Shown one piece after another: positions 16,161 to 23,856 of a DNA stretch of 40,017 nt (positions within the stretch are counted from its first letter, which is position 1; every line of letters begins with the position of its first letter). The notes under the pieces were generated by a model. It was not told the DNA's origin. It searched no databases and saw only the letters and a list, made by a program, of their open reading frames with translations. A program made the translations under genes and the position numbers. The stretch comes from Bacteroidales bacterium (GTDB lineage: Bacteria > Bacteroidota > Bacteroidia > Bacteroidales > F082), in assembly GCA_015489465.1 (NCBI GenBank), contig WFZS01000176.1, forward strand, positions 1-40,017, in the 5' to 3' direction.

Positions 16161-18287
16161 ATGGCAGCAATAGGAACTATCAGAAAACATTCAACTTTAT
16201 TAGTTGTAGTTATCGGTGTGGCATTAGCAGCATTTGTGCTTGGCGATTTTATTAAACGAAGAAGAACACGTGATGTTAATATCGGTGTGGTTGACGGAAA
16301 AGAAATAACGGTTATGGAGTTCAACAACAGATATGAACAATATTTGGAAAACACCAAGCAACAAAAGCAGACATCTCGAATTTCGGAAGCCGAACAGGCT
16401 CGAATAAGAATTCAAACATGGAACCAAATGGTAAGAGAAATTCTTATGGGAGAGGAGTATAAAGAGTTGGGATTGGATGTAACGGCTGATGAACTTTACG
16501 ATATGATTCAGGGACCAAACCCTCACCCGTTGGTTGTTCAGTCCTTTACGGACCCCAATACCGGTAAATTTGATAGAAACAAGGTTATCCAATATTTGCA
16601 AAATCTTGACAACTATCCTCCCGAAGCAAAACAAAGATGGATAGAGTTTGAAAAATATCTTAAAGAGGACAGGTTAAGACAAAAATTTAACGCACTTATA
16701 GAAAAAGGTTATTATGTGCCGAAAGCCCTTGCAATAAAAGAGTACGAGGATACTTATGACAATGCTTCCACGGATTTCGTAGCTAAAAAGATTTCTTCGG
16801 TACCGGACAGCGTTGTTAATGTTACCGAAGAGGATTATATGGCATATTACGATAAAAACAAAGAAAAATTCAAAACTGATGCGTCAAGGGATTTGAAGTT
16901 TGTTATAATAAAAGTCGTTCCTTCGCAAAAGGATATTCAAAAAGCTAAAAAAGATATTATATCTTTAAAAAACGAACTGGCCAAGATTGATGCCAAAGAT
17001 GTCAGCAGATTTATAAAAGTTAATTCAGATGTTCCTTACGACAGTTCTTGGAAAGAAAAAGGACAACTTCCTGCTGAAATCGATTCCGTTATGTTTGTTG
17101 AAAAACCCGGTTATGTTTCCGATTATTGGTTTAAGAACAACAAGTATCATGTAGCAAGGCTTATGGCTGTTGCGGAACGTCCCGATTCGTTAAGGGCAGC
17201 TCATATTTTGATCGCTTACAAAGGTGCATACAGGGCAAACCCGGCTATTGACCGTTCAAAAGAAGAAGCTAAAAAGCTTGCCGACAGTTTAATGACGGTT
17301 TTAAAGAAAAATCCGAAAAAACTTGAGTCACTTGCTCAAAAATATTCCGATGATCCGTCGGCCAGAACCAATAAAGGGGATTTGGGATGGTTTAAAGACG
17401 GAAGAATGGTTCCCTCTTTCAACGAAGCCGTTGTAAACACCAAAGTTAATGGAGTTACTATAGCCGAAACTCCCTACGGATATCATATTATAGAAGTTTT
17501 GGGTAAAAAAGACCCCGTGAAAAAAGTTAAAGTTGCCGAACTTGTGTTTGAAGTATTACCGAGCAATGAAACTTATCAAACGACATTTGCTTTAGCCTCA
17601 AAACTTGCAACCGAAGCTAAAACAAGCGAAGAGTTTGATAAAAAAGCTAAGGATATGGGACTTCAGGTAATGACTCAACCTAAAATTCGTGAAATAACAA
17701 GCAACATAAGAGGATATAACAATGTTCGTCCCGTTGTAAGATGGGCATTTAAAGATAATACCGAAGTTGGCGACGTTTCGGGAGTTTTTGACCTTGACGG
17801 AGCTTATATGGTTGCCGTTGTTACCGGTAAAGCCGATAAAGGTTATCCTCCGCTTGAGGATGTTAAACCTTACATAGAAAGGGCCGTTATCAACCTTAAA
17901 AAAGGTAATTATATCGCCTCACTAATGAAAAATGCCGGAACGGATCTCGAATCTATCGCAAGCAAAATGAAATTGAGTATAGATCACGACAACAGTCTTA
18001 CTTTTAAAGATAACCAGATTGGTACTTACAACAATCAATATAAAGCAATAGGAACCGTTTTCGGACTTGATAAAGGTGAAGTTTCAAAACCTGTTGTTGA
18101 TAAATCGGCCGTATTCGTTTTGAAACAAAACTTTATTAAAAGTTCGGCTGACAAAGCCAAAAAAGATTATAAAAATATAGTTAAAAAGATAGAGAAACAG
18201 ATTTCGCAACAGGTGAACAGTGATTTACCTTACAATGCGATAGAAAAATCATCCGATATAGTTGACAACAGGATAAAATTCTATTAA
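16161..18287 (+). CDS. PpiD-like membrane-anchored peptidyl-prolyl isomerase (SurA_N/parvulin)
   Basis: 708-residue periplasmic foldase. One N-terminal transmembrane helix (residues 12-29, LLVVVIGVALAAFVLGDF) is followed by a SurA_N-type chaperone domain (VVDGKEITVMEFNNRYEQYL) to about residue 240. A parvulin rotamase domain covers about 348-455 (RAAHILIAYKG, KYSDDPSARTNKGDLGWF, TPYGYHIIEVLGK). A second, more degenerate parvulin-like segment and a helical C-terminus follow. Order and length match PpiD-type proteins of Bacteroidota. It probably assists outer-membrane protein folding; its neighbours are envelope genes. A terminator closes the gene. Confidence 0.92.
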   Translation: MAAIGTIRKHSTLLVVVIGVALAAFVLGDFIKRRRTRDVNIGVVDGKEITVMEFNNRYEQYLENTKQQKQTSRISEAEQARIRIQTWNQMVREILMGEEYKELGLDVTADELYDMIQGPNPHPLVVQSFTDPNTGKFDRNKVIQYLQNLDNYPPEAKQRWIEFEKYLKEDRLRQKFNALIEKGYYVPKALAIKEYEDTYDNASTDFVAKKISSVPDSVVNVTEEDYMAYYDKNKEKFKTDASRDLKFVIIKVVPSQKDIQKAKKDIISLKNELAKIDAKDVSRFIKVNSDVPYDSSWKEKGQLPAEIDSVMFVEKPGYVSDYWFKNNKYHVARLMAVAERPDSLRAAHILIAYKGAYRANPAIDRSKEEAKKLADSLMTVLKKNPKKLESLAQKYSDDPSARTNKGDLGWFKDGRMVPSFNEAVVNTKVNGVTIAETPYGYHIIEVLGKKDPVKKVKVAELVFEVLPSNETYQTTFALASKLATEAKTSEEFDKKAKDMGLQVMTQPKIREITSNIRGYNNVRPVVRWAFKDNTEVGDVSGVFDLDGAYMVAVVTGKADKGYPPLEDVKPYIERAVINLKKGNYIASLMKNAGTDLESIASKMKLSIDHDNSLTFKDNQIGTYNNQYKAIGTVFGLDKGEVSKPVVDKSAVFVLKQNFIKSSADKAKKDYKNIVKKIEKQISQQVNSDLPYNAIEKSSDIVDNRIKFY

Positions 18288-18309
18288 AAATAGATTCCTG
18301 TACATTTGA

Positions 18310-18346
18310 AAGAGGCTGCCCCGAAAAGGCGGCCTTTTTTATTTTT
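18310..18346 (+). terminator. Intrinsic terminator after the ppiD-like gene
   Basis: Stem aggctgcc (18313-18320) / ggcggcct (18328-18335) with one G-T pair, loop ccgaaaa, then T-rich tttttattttt. It lies 26 bases after the stop. Confidence 0.85.
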
Positions 18347-18890
18347 ATGGGTAGTGTGCAGGTGCCCCACCCTGAGAGAGAAAATTTTTTCTACCTACTA
18401 CCAATGTTGTCACTTGTAAAGGATGGATAATCAAGGGGTTAGGAGTTTAAAAAATACAAATTTTCAGCAATATCTCTGTTCTAAACGTCATTTACTGATT
18501 GTTGAAAATTTTTTCTTCCCCCTCATACTTACACCTCTCGCGCCGGGAAATACTATTAACGATTAACTGTTAACTTTTAAACCACTTTGAACAACTCCGA
18601 ACACAAACGCTAAACTCACAATGGAATATCGAACGCTGAATATCGAATATCGATTAACGATTTAAGATTGATTAAATGTTTGATTGGATGATCGGAAAAT
18701 TGAGACGTTGTGACGTTCAGGCTTTTGACCTTTGACTTTCAGACTTTCAGACCTTTGACTTTCTGCCCATGAACGCTAAAAACGTCGCACCCATCACGAT
18801 GTCAAAATAAAAATTCTCGTTAGCCGGTTTTTTATCTTCAAAAAGGTTTAAATAATATTTCTATTTTCTAACTTTACCTGAAAATAAAAT
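18347..18890. repeat. Repeat-rich intergenic region, family locus 2
   Basis: No gene seen. 18398-18518 is a copy of the block at 6745-6868. Further on are an AT-rich stretch of ttaacgattaactgttaac type, a block near 18628-18690 (ggaatatcgaa, gaatatcgat, ttaagattgatt) that matches 6440-6495 inverted, and short tandem ctttgactttcagac repeats at 18722-18770. A weak -7-like TAACTTTA at 18869-18876 may serve the Nudix gene. Confidence 0.7.
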
Positions 18891-18896
18891 GATGAG

Positions 18897-19538
18897 GTGG
18901 ATTTTAATTTATTTATAAAAGAACTTGAAAAAGAATTGGGCAAACCTTTACCGGGTAAGTCCGCTCAATATAAAATGGCACCACCGGGCAGGGATTTGGA
19001 AGCAGCCGGAAAAGAACCGAAAAAAAGTGCAGTGATAGTTCTTTTGTATGAACAAAACGGAAAAGTAAAGGTGTTATTTATGAAACGGGCCGTTAACAAT
19101 TCAGTTCATAGTGGTCAATTGTCGTTTCCGGGAGGACAAAAGGATAATAAAGATAAAACATTGAAAGAAACCGCATTGCGGGAATTATATGAAGAAGTGG
19201 GAATCGGTGATGTTAAAATTATAGGCGAACTGACACCGCTGTACATTTCCGTCTCCAACTTTTCGGTTTACCCTTTTGTGGGATATTTGAATAAAGAACC
19301 TGTTTTTAAAATTAACAGCGATGAGGTGGAAAAAATCGTTACTGTTGATTTGGAAACTCTAAAAGATGAAAAAAACCGTACTTTTACGAAAGTAAACACG
19401 AAATATGCTAAAAACTACAAGGTTCCATGCTTTAAACTCGATGATGAAATTTTATGGGGAGCCACCGCAATGATTACAAACGAACTTTTGGAAATATTAA
19501 AAAACGCGGGAATTCAATTTAAATTGGAAAATGTTTAA
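18897..19538 (+). CDS. Nudix hydrolase, CoA pyrophosphatase-like
   Basis: 213 residues, cytosolic. Nudix box GGQKDNKDKTLKETALRELYEEVGI fits GX5EX7REUXEEXGU (near residues 81-103), with upstream FMKRAVNNSVHSGQLSFPGG, a match to the CoA-pyrophosphatase (UPF0035) signature that hydrolyses CoA to 3',5'-ADP and phosphopantetheine. The frame has no ATG at its start: GTG at 18897 is used here, while ATGs at 18889 and 18892 are out of frame and stop after a few codons. RidA follows after 18 bases. Confidence 0.87.
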   Translation: MDFNLFIKELEKELGKPLPGKSAQYKMAPPGRDLEAAGKEPKKSAVIVLLYEQNGKVKVLFMKRAVNNSVHSGQLSFPGGQKDNKDKTLKETALRELYEEVGIGDVKIIGELTPLYISVSNFSVYPFVGYLNKEPVFKINSDEVEKIVTVDLETLKDEKNRTFTKVNTKYAKNYKVPCFKLDDEILWGATAMITNELLEILKNAGIQFKLENV

Positions 19539-19556
19539 TCAAATAATATTTTAATT

Positions 19557-19937
19557 ATGAAAAGAATAATTAGTACCGATAAAGCGCCTGCAGCAATAGG
19601 ACCGTATAGCCAGGCTGTTGAAATTAACGGAACATTATACATTTCGGGGCAAGTTCCCATAGACCCGGCAACGGGAAAAGTTGTGATAGGCAACATTAAA
19701 GTCCAAACAGAGCAGGTTATGAAAAATATAGGAGCAATATTGACAGCTGCCGGTTATTCATTCAAAGATGTGGTAAAATCAACGTGTCTGTTAAGCGATA
19801 TGAAAAATTTTGCCGATATGAATGAAGTTTATGCGAAATATTATCCCGGAGAACCACCCGCAAGAGCAGCTTTTGCGGTTAAGGAACTGCCTCTGGGAGT
19901 TCTTATAGAAATAGAAACAATAGCCGTAAAAGGTTAA
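19557..19937 (+). CDS. ridA: RidA family enamine/imine deaminase
   Basis: 126 residues, the standard length for RidA (YjgF/YER057c/UK114). It hydrolyses reactive 2-aminoacrylate-type enamines released by PLP enzymes. Motifs visible: APAAIGPYSQAVEINGTLYI, SGQVPIDPATG, and the substrate-binding Arg in PPARAAFAVKELPLG with the closing EIETIAV. It is 18 bases after the Nudix gene and probably co-transcribed. Ten bases after its stop begins the duplicated tail of the convergent gene at 20333-20893. Confidence 0.93.
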   Translation: MKRIISTDKAPAAIGPYSQAVEINGTLYISGQVPIDPATGKVVIGNIKVQTEQVMKNIGAILTAAGYSFKDVVKSTCLLSDMKNFADMNEVYAKYYPGEPPARAAFAVKELPLGVLIEIETIAVKG

Positions 19938-19947
19938 AAACAATCCT

Positions 19948-20012
19948 CTTTACAAATCAACCCCGAATTTCAGTACTGCACCGTGATGCATATCACCGTT
20001 GAAAAATGCTTT
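19948..20012 (-). repeat. Orphan copy of the 3' end of the small outer-membrane protein gene
   Basis: 65 bases identical to 20331-20395 except for two substitutions. Read on the minus strand it encodes FFNGDMHHGAVLKFGVDL-stop, the exact C-terminus of the 20333-20893 gene. With the original it brackets repeat-element copy 2. Confidence 0.9.
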
Positions 20013-20099
20013 ATGCTTACGGTGATATAAAAATCCGATTAAAATAAAAGTTGGCATAATAGATTGTAATAGTTCTATTTTCAGCAAGTATGACGGGGA

Positions 20100-20327
20100 G
20101 GGTTCCCAAAACAGCGAGCCGGCAAGGGCGTGAATTATAAAAAGTTTACAGATACTGCAAAAGCGCTTGCGTTTCGGCTTCAAACATTTAGGCAGGCTTT
20201 GAGTGCAGGCGTTTGAATGCGACTCTTTTGCCATAAATGTTGCTTTTTATAAGAGCGGGGAGAAGCATTTGTTTTGGGTCGCCTTCTTTGGTAACTTTCT
20301 TGGCGAAACAAGAAAGTTACATAAACA
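20100..20327 (+). repeat. Dispersed ~230-bp repeat element, copy 2
   Basis: Second copy of the element at 5875-6106, same orientation, roughly 70-75% identical by eye, with long perfect blocks (gcgcttgcgtttcggcttca; gcgtttgaatgcgactcttt; ttttgggtcgccttctttgg). It lies between the convergent genes ridA and the outer-membrane protein gene. About 87 bases (20013-20099) of unassigned sequence separate it from the left duplicated tail. Confidence 0.85.
20291..20320 (+). other. Perfect 12-bp hairpin in repeat element copy 2
   Basis: gtaactttcttg (20291-20302), loop gcgaaa, caagaaagttac (20309-20320). Stem positions 3 and 4 differ from copy 1 on both arms, so pairing is conserved while sequence is not. 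Confidence 0.88.
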
Positions 20328-20332
20328 ATACT

Positions 20333-20893
20333 TTACAAATCAACCCCGAATTTCAGTACTGCACCGTGATGCATATCACCATTGAAAAATGTTTTCAAAA
20401 ACGCTTTTATCCCCAGTGAAAACCTGTTATTTAAGCGGAATGTATCTTCAACTATGACAAGCGCACCACCGAAGGCCGTTTCATTCCGGAATATATAATC
20501 GTTGTAATAATGCCCCATATAATAATAAGATGAGGATAAATATGTATCCGAAATGTTAAAAACCGATATGCCGCTTCCTACTCTGAAATCATTCAATCCG
20601 TTGTTCTTACAAGGAGATATGAACAAATTTAAACTTCCTTCGATAAACATTGCCGAAGAGTGGTCGCCGGTAAAATTCTTGCCCACATCAAGTGTGGCGG
20701 AAGTTGTAAAGTAGTTGCTGATTTTATAATTAAGTTCGTTTTCAAAGTTGATACACATATAATCCCCCGAACTTAAAAACGATATTCCGGTTCCGGTACG
20801 TAAGTCGAATTTTGAAAAACCGGTATTTTGTTTCGTTTGTGAAAACAGCGTTACGGAAACTAAAATTAAAGCTATTGTAAATATTTTTTTCAT
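20333..20893 (-). CDS. Small outer-membrane beta-barrel-like protein, unknown function
   Basis: 186 residues. The ATG at 20893 is chosen because it opens a clear signal peptide (MKKIFTIALILVSVTLFSQ); codons upstream of it overlap a terminator hairpin. The mature part has alternating strands and glycines (FDLRTGTGISFLSSGDYMCI, LDVGKNFTGDHS, FRVGSGISVFNI, FGGALVIVEDTFRLNNRFSL) and ends GAVLKFGVDL, as in an eight- to ten-stranded barrel. No named family recognised. Its last 60-odd bases are duplicated at 19948-20012. Confidence 0.7.
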   Translation of the reverse strand: MKKIFTIALILVSVTLFSQTKQNTGFSKFDLRTGTGISFLSSGDYMCINFENELNYKISNYFTTSATLDVGKNFTGDHSSAMFIEGSLNLFISPCKNNGLNDFRVGSGISVFNISDTYLSSSYYYMGHYYNDYIFRNETAFGGALVIVEDTFRLNNRFSLGIKAFLKTFFNGDMHHGAVLKFGVDL

Positions 20894-20922
20894 GGTGTTT
20901 GTGTTTTTTGATTGAATGTAAA

Positions 20923-20954
20923 AAAAGCCATACCCGGTTAAAGATATGGCTTTT
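20923..20954 (-). terminator. Terminator-like hairpin after the EF-G paralogue gene
   Basis: Perfect 10-bp inverted repeat: aaaagccata (20923-20932) and tatggctttt (20945-20954). On the minus strand it lies 22 bases beyond the stop of the EF-G-like gene and ends in a run of T. Confidence 0.75.
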
Positions 20955-20976
20955 ATAATAAATGAAGTAAACAAAA

Positions 20977-23112
20977 CTATTCTTCTTCTTGTTGCTGAGC
21001 TTCGTATTCTTTCAAGAGTTTTTCCTGAACATCGCTAGGAACTTGGGCATATTCGGCAAATTTCATTGAGAAAACACCTCTACCCGATGTCAATGAGCTT
21101 AACGATGTTGCATAACGTTGCATTTCAGCCAAAGGAACACGTGCACGAATTATCTGGTTTTTACCTTTTGCGTCCATACCCATTATCATGGCACGGCGTC
21201 CTTGCAAGTCCGTCATAACGGCACCCATCATTTCTTCCGGTACTATAACTTCAACGTCGTAAACGGGTTCCATAATTTTCGGACCTGCTTGTTTAAAGGC
21301 TTCGCTGAAAGCATTACGTCCTGCAAGTTTGAAAGATATTTCGTTTGAATCCACCGGGTGCATTTTACCGTCGTATATGTAAACAACGATGTCCCTGGCA
21401 TAAGAACCCGTTAACGGACCTTCTTCCATTCTTTCCATAATACCTTTCAGGATAGCCGGCATAAATCTGGAGTCGATGGCACCACCTACAATACAGTTGT
21501 TAAATACCAATTTACCGCCCCATGGCAAATCGTGAACGTCTGTTCCTCTAACCGGAATATCGGTAGGATCTTTATATCCTTCGTGGTAAGGCATAACTCT
21601 TAAGTGAACTTCACCGAACTGTCCTGCACCACCGGATTGTTTTTTATGACGGTATGATGCATTGGCGGTTTTGGTAATGGTTTCACGGTAAGGAACTTTA
21701 GGCGGTTTTGTTTCAACTTCTATTTTATGTTCATTATCGAGGTACCATTTTATTGTGTTAAGATGAAATTCTCCTTGTGTTTTAACCAACTGTTGTTTCA
21801 GCTCGCGTGAGTATTCAACGATGATTGTCGGGTCTGTTTTATGCATTTCGTTAAGAACGGCACCGAGTTTTTCATCGTCGGCAGAGTTAACGGCTTTAAT
21901 AGCCACGGTATATAACGGTTCGGGAATCGGGAACGGTTCGAATCCTGCCGAAGCAATTTTCGGATCCATCAACGAATCGTTGGTTCTTACGTCTTTAAGT
22001 TTAATGGTGGTTGCTATATCACCGGCAACAACTTTTTCCACTTTTTCACGGTTTTTACCGTTAACAACGTAAAGTTGTGATATTCTTTCTTTGTTTCCCG
22101 TTCTCGGATTTATCAAATCCTGACCTTCATGCACTTCACCGCCGTAAACTTTAAAATAGCTTACTTCGCCGAGGTGGTGTTCAATTGAAGTTTTCCAGAT
22201 AAACAAAGCTGTCGGGTCTTCCGGGTTACAATTGAATTCACGACCGTCGGTTGTTTTTTTACCTTCAACATCATTAGGTGCCGGACACGATTTAACGACA
22301 AAGTCCATTAAACGTGTTATTCCTATACCGTGTTTTGCCGAAGTAACCATTACCGGGAAAATAGCTCTTGTCATCAATCCCAAACGGATACCTTCGCGCA
22401 TATCTTCGAGTGAAAGAGTGTCGTTTTCGAAATATTTTTCCATCAATTCTTCCGAACCTTCCGCAGCATTTTCAATAAGTTTGAGGTGAAGTTCATCGGC
22501 TTTTGCTTTTTCAGATTCGGGAATGTCAAGAACTTCGGGTTCGCCGCCGCCATCCTTAAATTTGAGCATTTTCATGTAAACAAGGTCGATAATGGTATCG
22601 AACCCTTCACCCGGATTTACGGGATATTGAACAACGGTAACTTTATCGCCGAAATATTCTTTAAGAGCATTAACGGTTTCGTTAAAGTTTGCTCCGTGGT
22701 GGTCCATTTGGTTAACGGTAAACACTACCGGACTGTTCATAAGTTCCGTTTGGCGGTAAGCCGTTTCGGTAGTGGCTTCAACACCGCTTTGACCGTTTAC
22801 AACCAAAACGGCGGTGTCGGCAACGCTGAGGGCTGCAATGGTTTCACCTATGAAATCGGAAAAGCCGGGATTGTCGATGATGTTTATCTTTTTATTGTTG
22901 TAAAAAGTGTATAAAAGGGTAGAATGAACCGAGTTTTGACGCTCCGTTTCGATGGGTCTGTAATCCGAAACGGTATTTTTGTCATCAACACTACCTTTCC
23001 TGTTTATAACTTTTCCTTCAAAAAGCATTGATTCGGCAATTGTTGTCTTGCCTGATTTCGCCCCTCCAATCAACGCAATATTTCTAATTTCGTTAGTTTG
23101 ATATACTTTCAT
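20977..23112 (-). CDS. EF-G paralogue with altered GTPase motifs
   Basis: 711-residue translational GTPase-family protein with the five-domain EF-G layout: G domain, domain II, III, IV (YRHKKQSGGAGQFGEVHLRV), V (EPVYDVEVIVPEEMMGAVMT). ATG at 23112 is preferred over an in-frame TTG at 23121. The P-loop GGAKSGKT (16-23) is intact, but the motif normally DTPGHxDF reads DNPGFSDF: Phe84 replaces the catalytic His. Switch I, normally ERGITI, reads ERQNSV (Ser61 in place of Thr). G4 is NQMD (134-137) rather than NKMD. It is therefore not the housekeeping EF-G. EF-G-like paralogues of this kind are known, and one in Bacteroides thetaiotaomicron has been reported to lack GTPase activity; orthology to it is inferred. 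Single gene with its own promoter and terminator. Confidence 0.88.
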   Translation of the reverse strand: MKVYQTNEIRNIALIGGAKSGKTTIAESMLFEGKVINRKGSVDDKNTVSDYRPIETERQNSVHSTLLYTFYNNKKINIIDNPGFSDFIGETIAALSVADTAVLVVNGQSGVEATTETAYRQTELMNSPVVFTVNQMDHHGANFNETVNALKEYFGDKVTVVQYPVNPGEGFDTIIDLVYMKMLKFKDGGGEPEVLDIPESEKAKADELHLKLIENAAEGSEELMEKYFENDTLSLEDMREGIRLGLMTRAIFPVMVTSAKHGIGITRLMDFVVKSCPAPNDVEGKKTTDGREFNCNPEDPTALFIWKTSIEHHLGEVSYFKVYGGEVHEGQDLINPRTGNKERISQLYVVNGKNREKVEKVVAGDIATTIKLKDVRTNDSLMDPKIASAGFEPFPIPEPLYTVAIKAVNSADDEKLGAVLNEMHKTDPTIIVEYSRELKQQLVKTQGEFHLNTIKWYLDNEHKIEVETKPPKVPYRETITKTANASYRHKKQSGGAGQFGEVHLRVMPYHEGYKDPTDIPVRGTDVHDLPWGGKLVFNNCIVGGAIDSRFMPAILKGIMERMEEGPLTGSYARDIVVYIYDGKMHPVDSNEISFKLAGRNAFSEAFKQAGPKIMEPVYDVEVIVPEEMMGAVMTDLQGRRAMIMGMDAKGKNQIIRARVPLAEMQRYATSLSSLTSGRGVFSMKFAEYAQVPSDVQEKLLKEYEAQQQEEE

Positions 23113-23161
23113 AATGCTCAAATTATTAAATGATTAGCAATAATTGTTTTTATAAGAAACG

Positions 23162-23169
23162 CAAATGTA
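23162..23169 (-). promoter_or_regulatory. Bacteroidota -7 promoter box (TACATTTG)
   Basis: Minus-strand TACATTTG matches TAnnTTTG, 49 bases ahead of the EF-G paralogue start; divergent from the box at 23237-23244. Confidence 0.6.
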
Positions 23170-23236
23170 AAAAAATAAGTTTAAAACATTACTCTGTTTA
23201 AGATTTAAAATAATGCTAAAAAAGAAATAATTACGT

Positions 23237-23244
23237 TAATTTTG
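23237..23244 (+). promoter_or_regulatory. Bacteroidota -7 promoter box (TAATTTTG)
   Basis: TAATTTTG matches TAnnTTTG, 20 bases before the ATG at 23265. It probably drives the DUF4468 gene and perhaps the mevalonate genes behind it. Confidence 0.6.
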
Positions 23245-23264
23245 CATGTTAAAAAGAAGTTGTC

Positions 23265-23825
23265 ATGAAAAGGCTGTCGATATTTATTTTTTTATCGGTT
23301 TTATTTAGTTATGTCAAAGCCCAGGATTCAACTTCCGTAAAATTTAAAATTCCTTATAACGAAAATACCAAGTCGATAGAATTCAGTAAAATAGTTAAAG
23401 AGAAAGGGTCAAAAAGAGAGCTTTTCAACAGATGTGTTTATTGGCTCTATGATTATTACAAAGATCCGGTAAGGGTTTCACGTGTAAGAGATCTTAATTC
23501 CGGGAAAATAGCCGGTCAGCATTATTTTTATATTTACAAGCAGGATAGTATTACAAACAAAAAGGAAAAATTTGCTAAAATTATTTACTCTTTTACCATT
23601 AAGTTTAAAGATAATAAGTACATGTGGCAAATTAACAAGCTGGAATCCGTTTCGAAAAGTAAAATAGATCTCGATGAATGGATGAAAGTTTATGATCCGA
23701 AGTATAAAAAAGAGTGGGAATATTATTTGGGGCAAATTATTGATTTTGTTAACGGATGGAGTGCCGGTTTGGAGAAAAAGATGTCGGAAGTTCCGTCTGC
23801 AAAGAAAAATAATGACGACTGGTAG
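23265..23825 (+). CDS. DUF4468 exported protein
   Basis: 186 residues with a signal peptide (MKRLSIFIFLSVLFSYVKAQ). The mature part resembles DUF4468, a TBP-like-fold domain common in secreted Bacteroidota proteins: SKRELFNRCVYWLYDYYKDP, GKIAGQHYFYI, then FTIKFKDNKYMWQINKLESV. Function unknown. The C-terminal 35 residues (YYLGQIIDFVNGWSAGLEKK onward) are helical and charged. The HMG-CoA reductase gene begins 31 bases later, which may simply reflect read-through. Confidence 0.75.
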   Translation: MKRLSIFIFLSVLFSYVKAQDSTSVKFKIPYNENTKSIEFSKIVKEKGSKRELFNRCVYWLYDYYKDPVRVSRVRDLNSGKIAGQHYFYIYKQDSITNKKEKFAKIIYSFTIKFKDNKYMWQINKLESVSKSKIDLDEWMKVYDPKYKKEWEYYLGQIIDFVNGWSAGLEKKMSEVPSAKKNNDDW

Positions 23826-23856
23826 TTTTTAGAAGATTAAAAATTGTTTTAAAACG

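Noticed and set aside
18700-18780. Possible CRISPR-like array of ctttgactttcagac units
   Set aside because: Units are short, irregular and without spacers; a simple decayed tandem repeat.
19950-20234. Minus-strand 94-codon frame ending in the outer-membrane protein C-terminus
   Set aside because: It is the orphan tail plus antisense repeat-element sequence; no signal peptide or own domain.
21938-21951. tRNA T-loop-like sequence ggttcgaatcc
   Set aside because: It lies in the coding frame of the EF-G paralogue and no cloverleaf can be formed around it.
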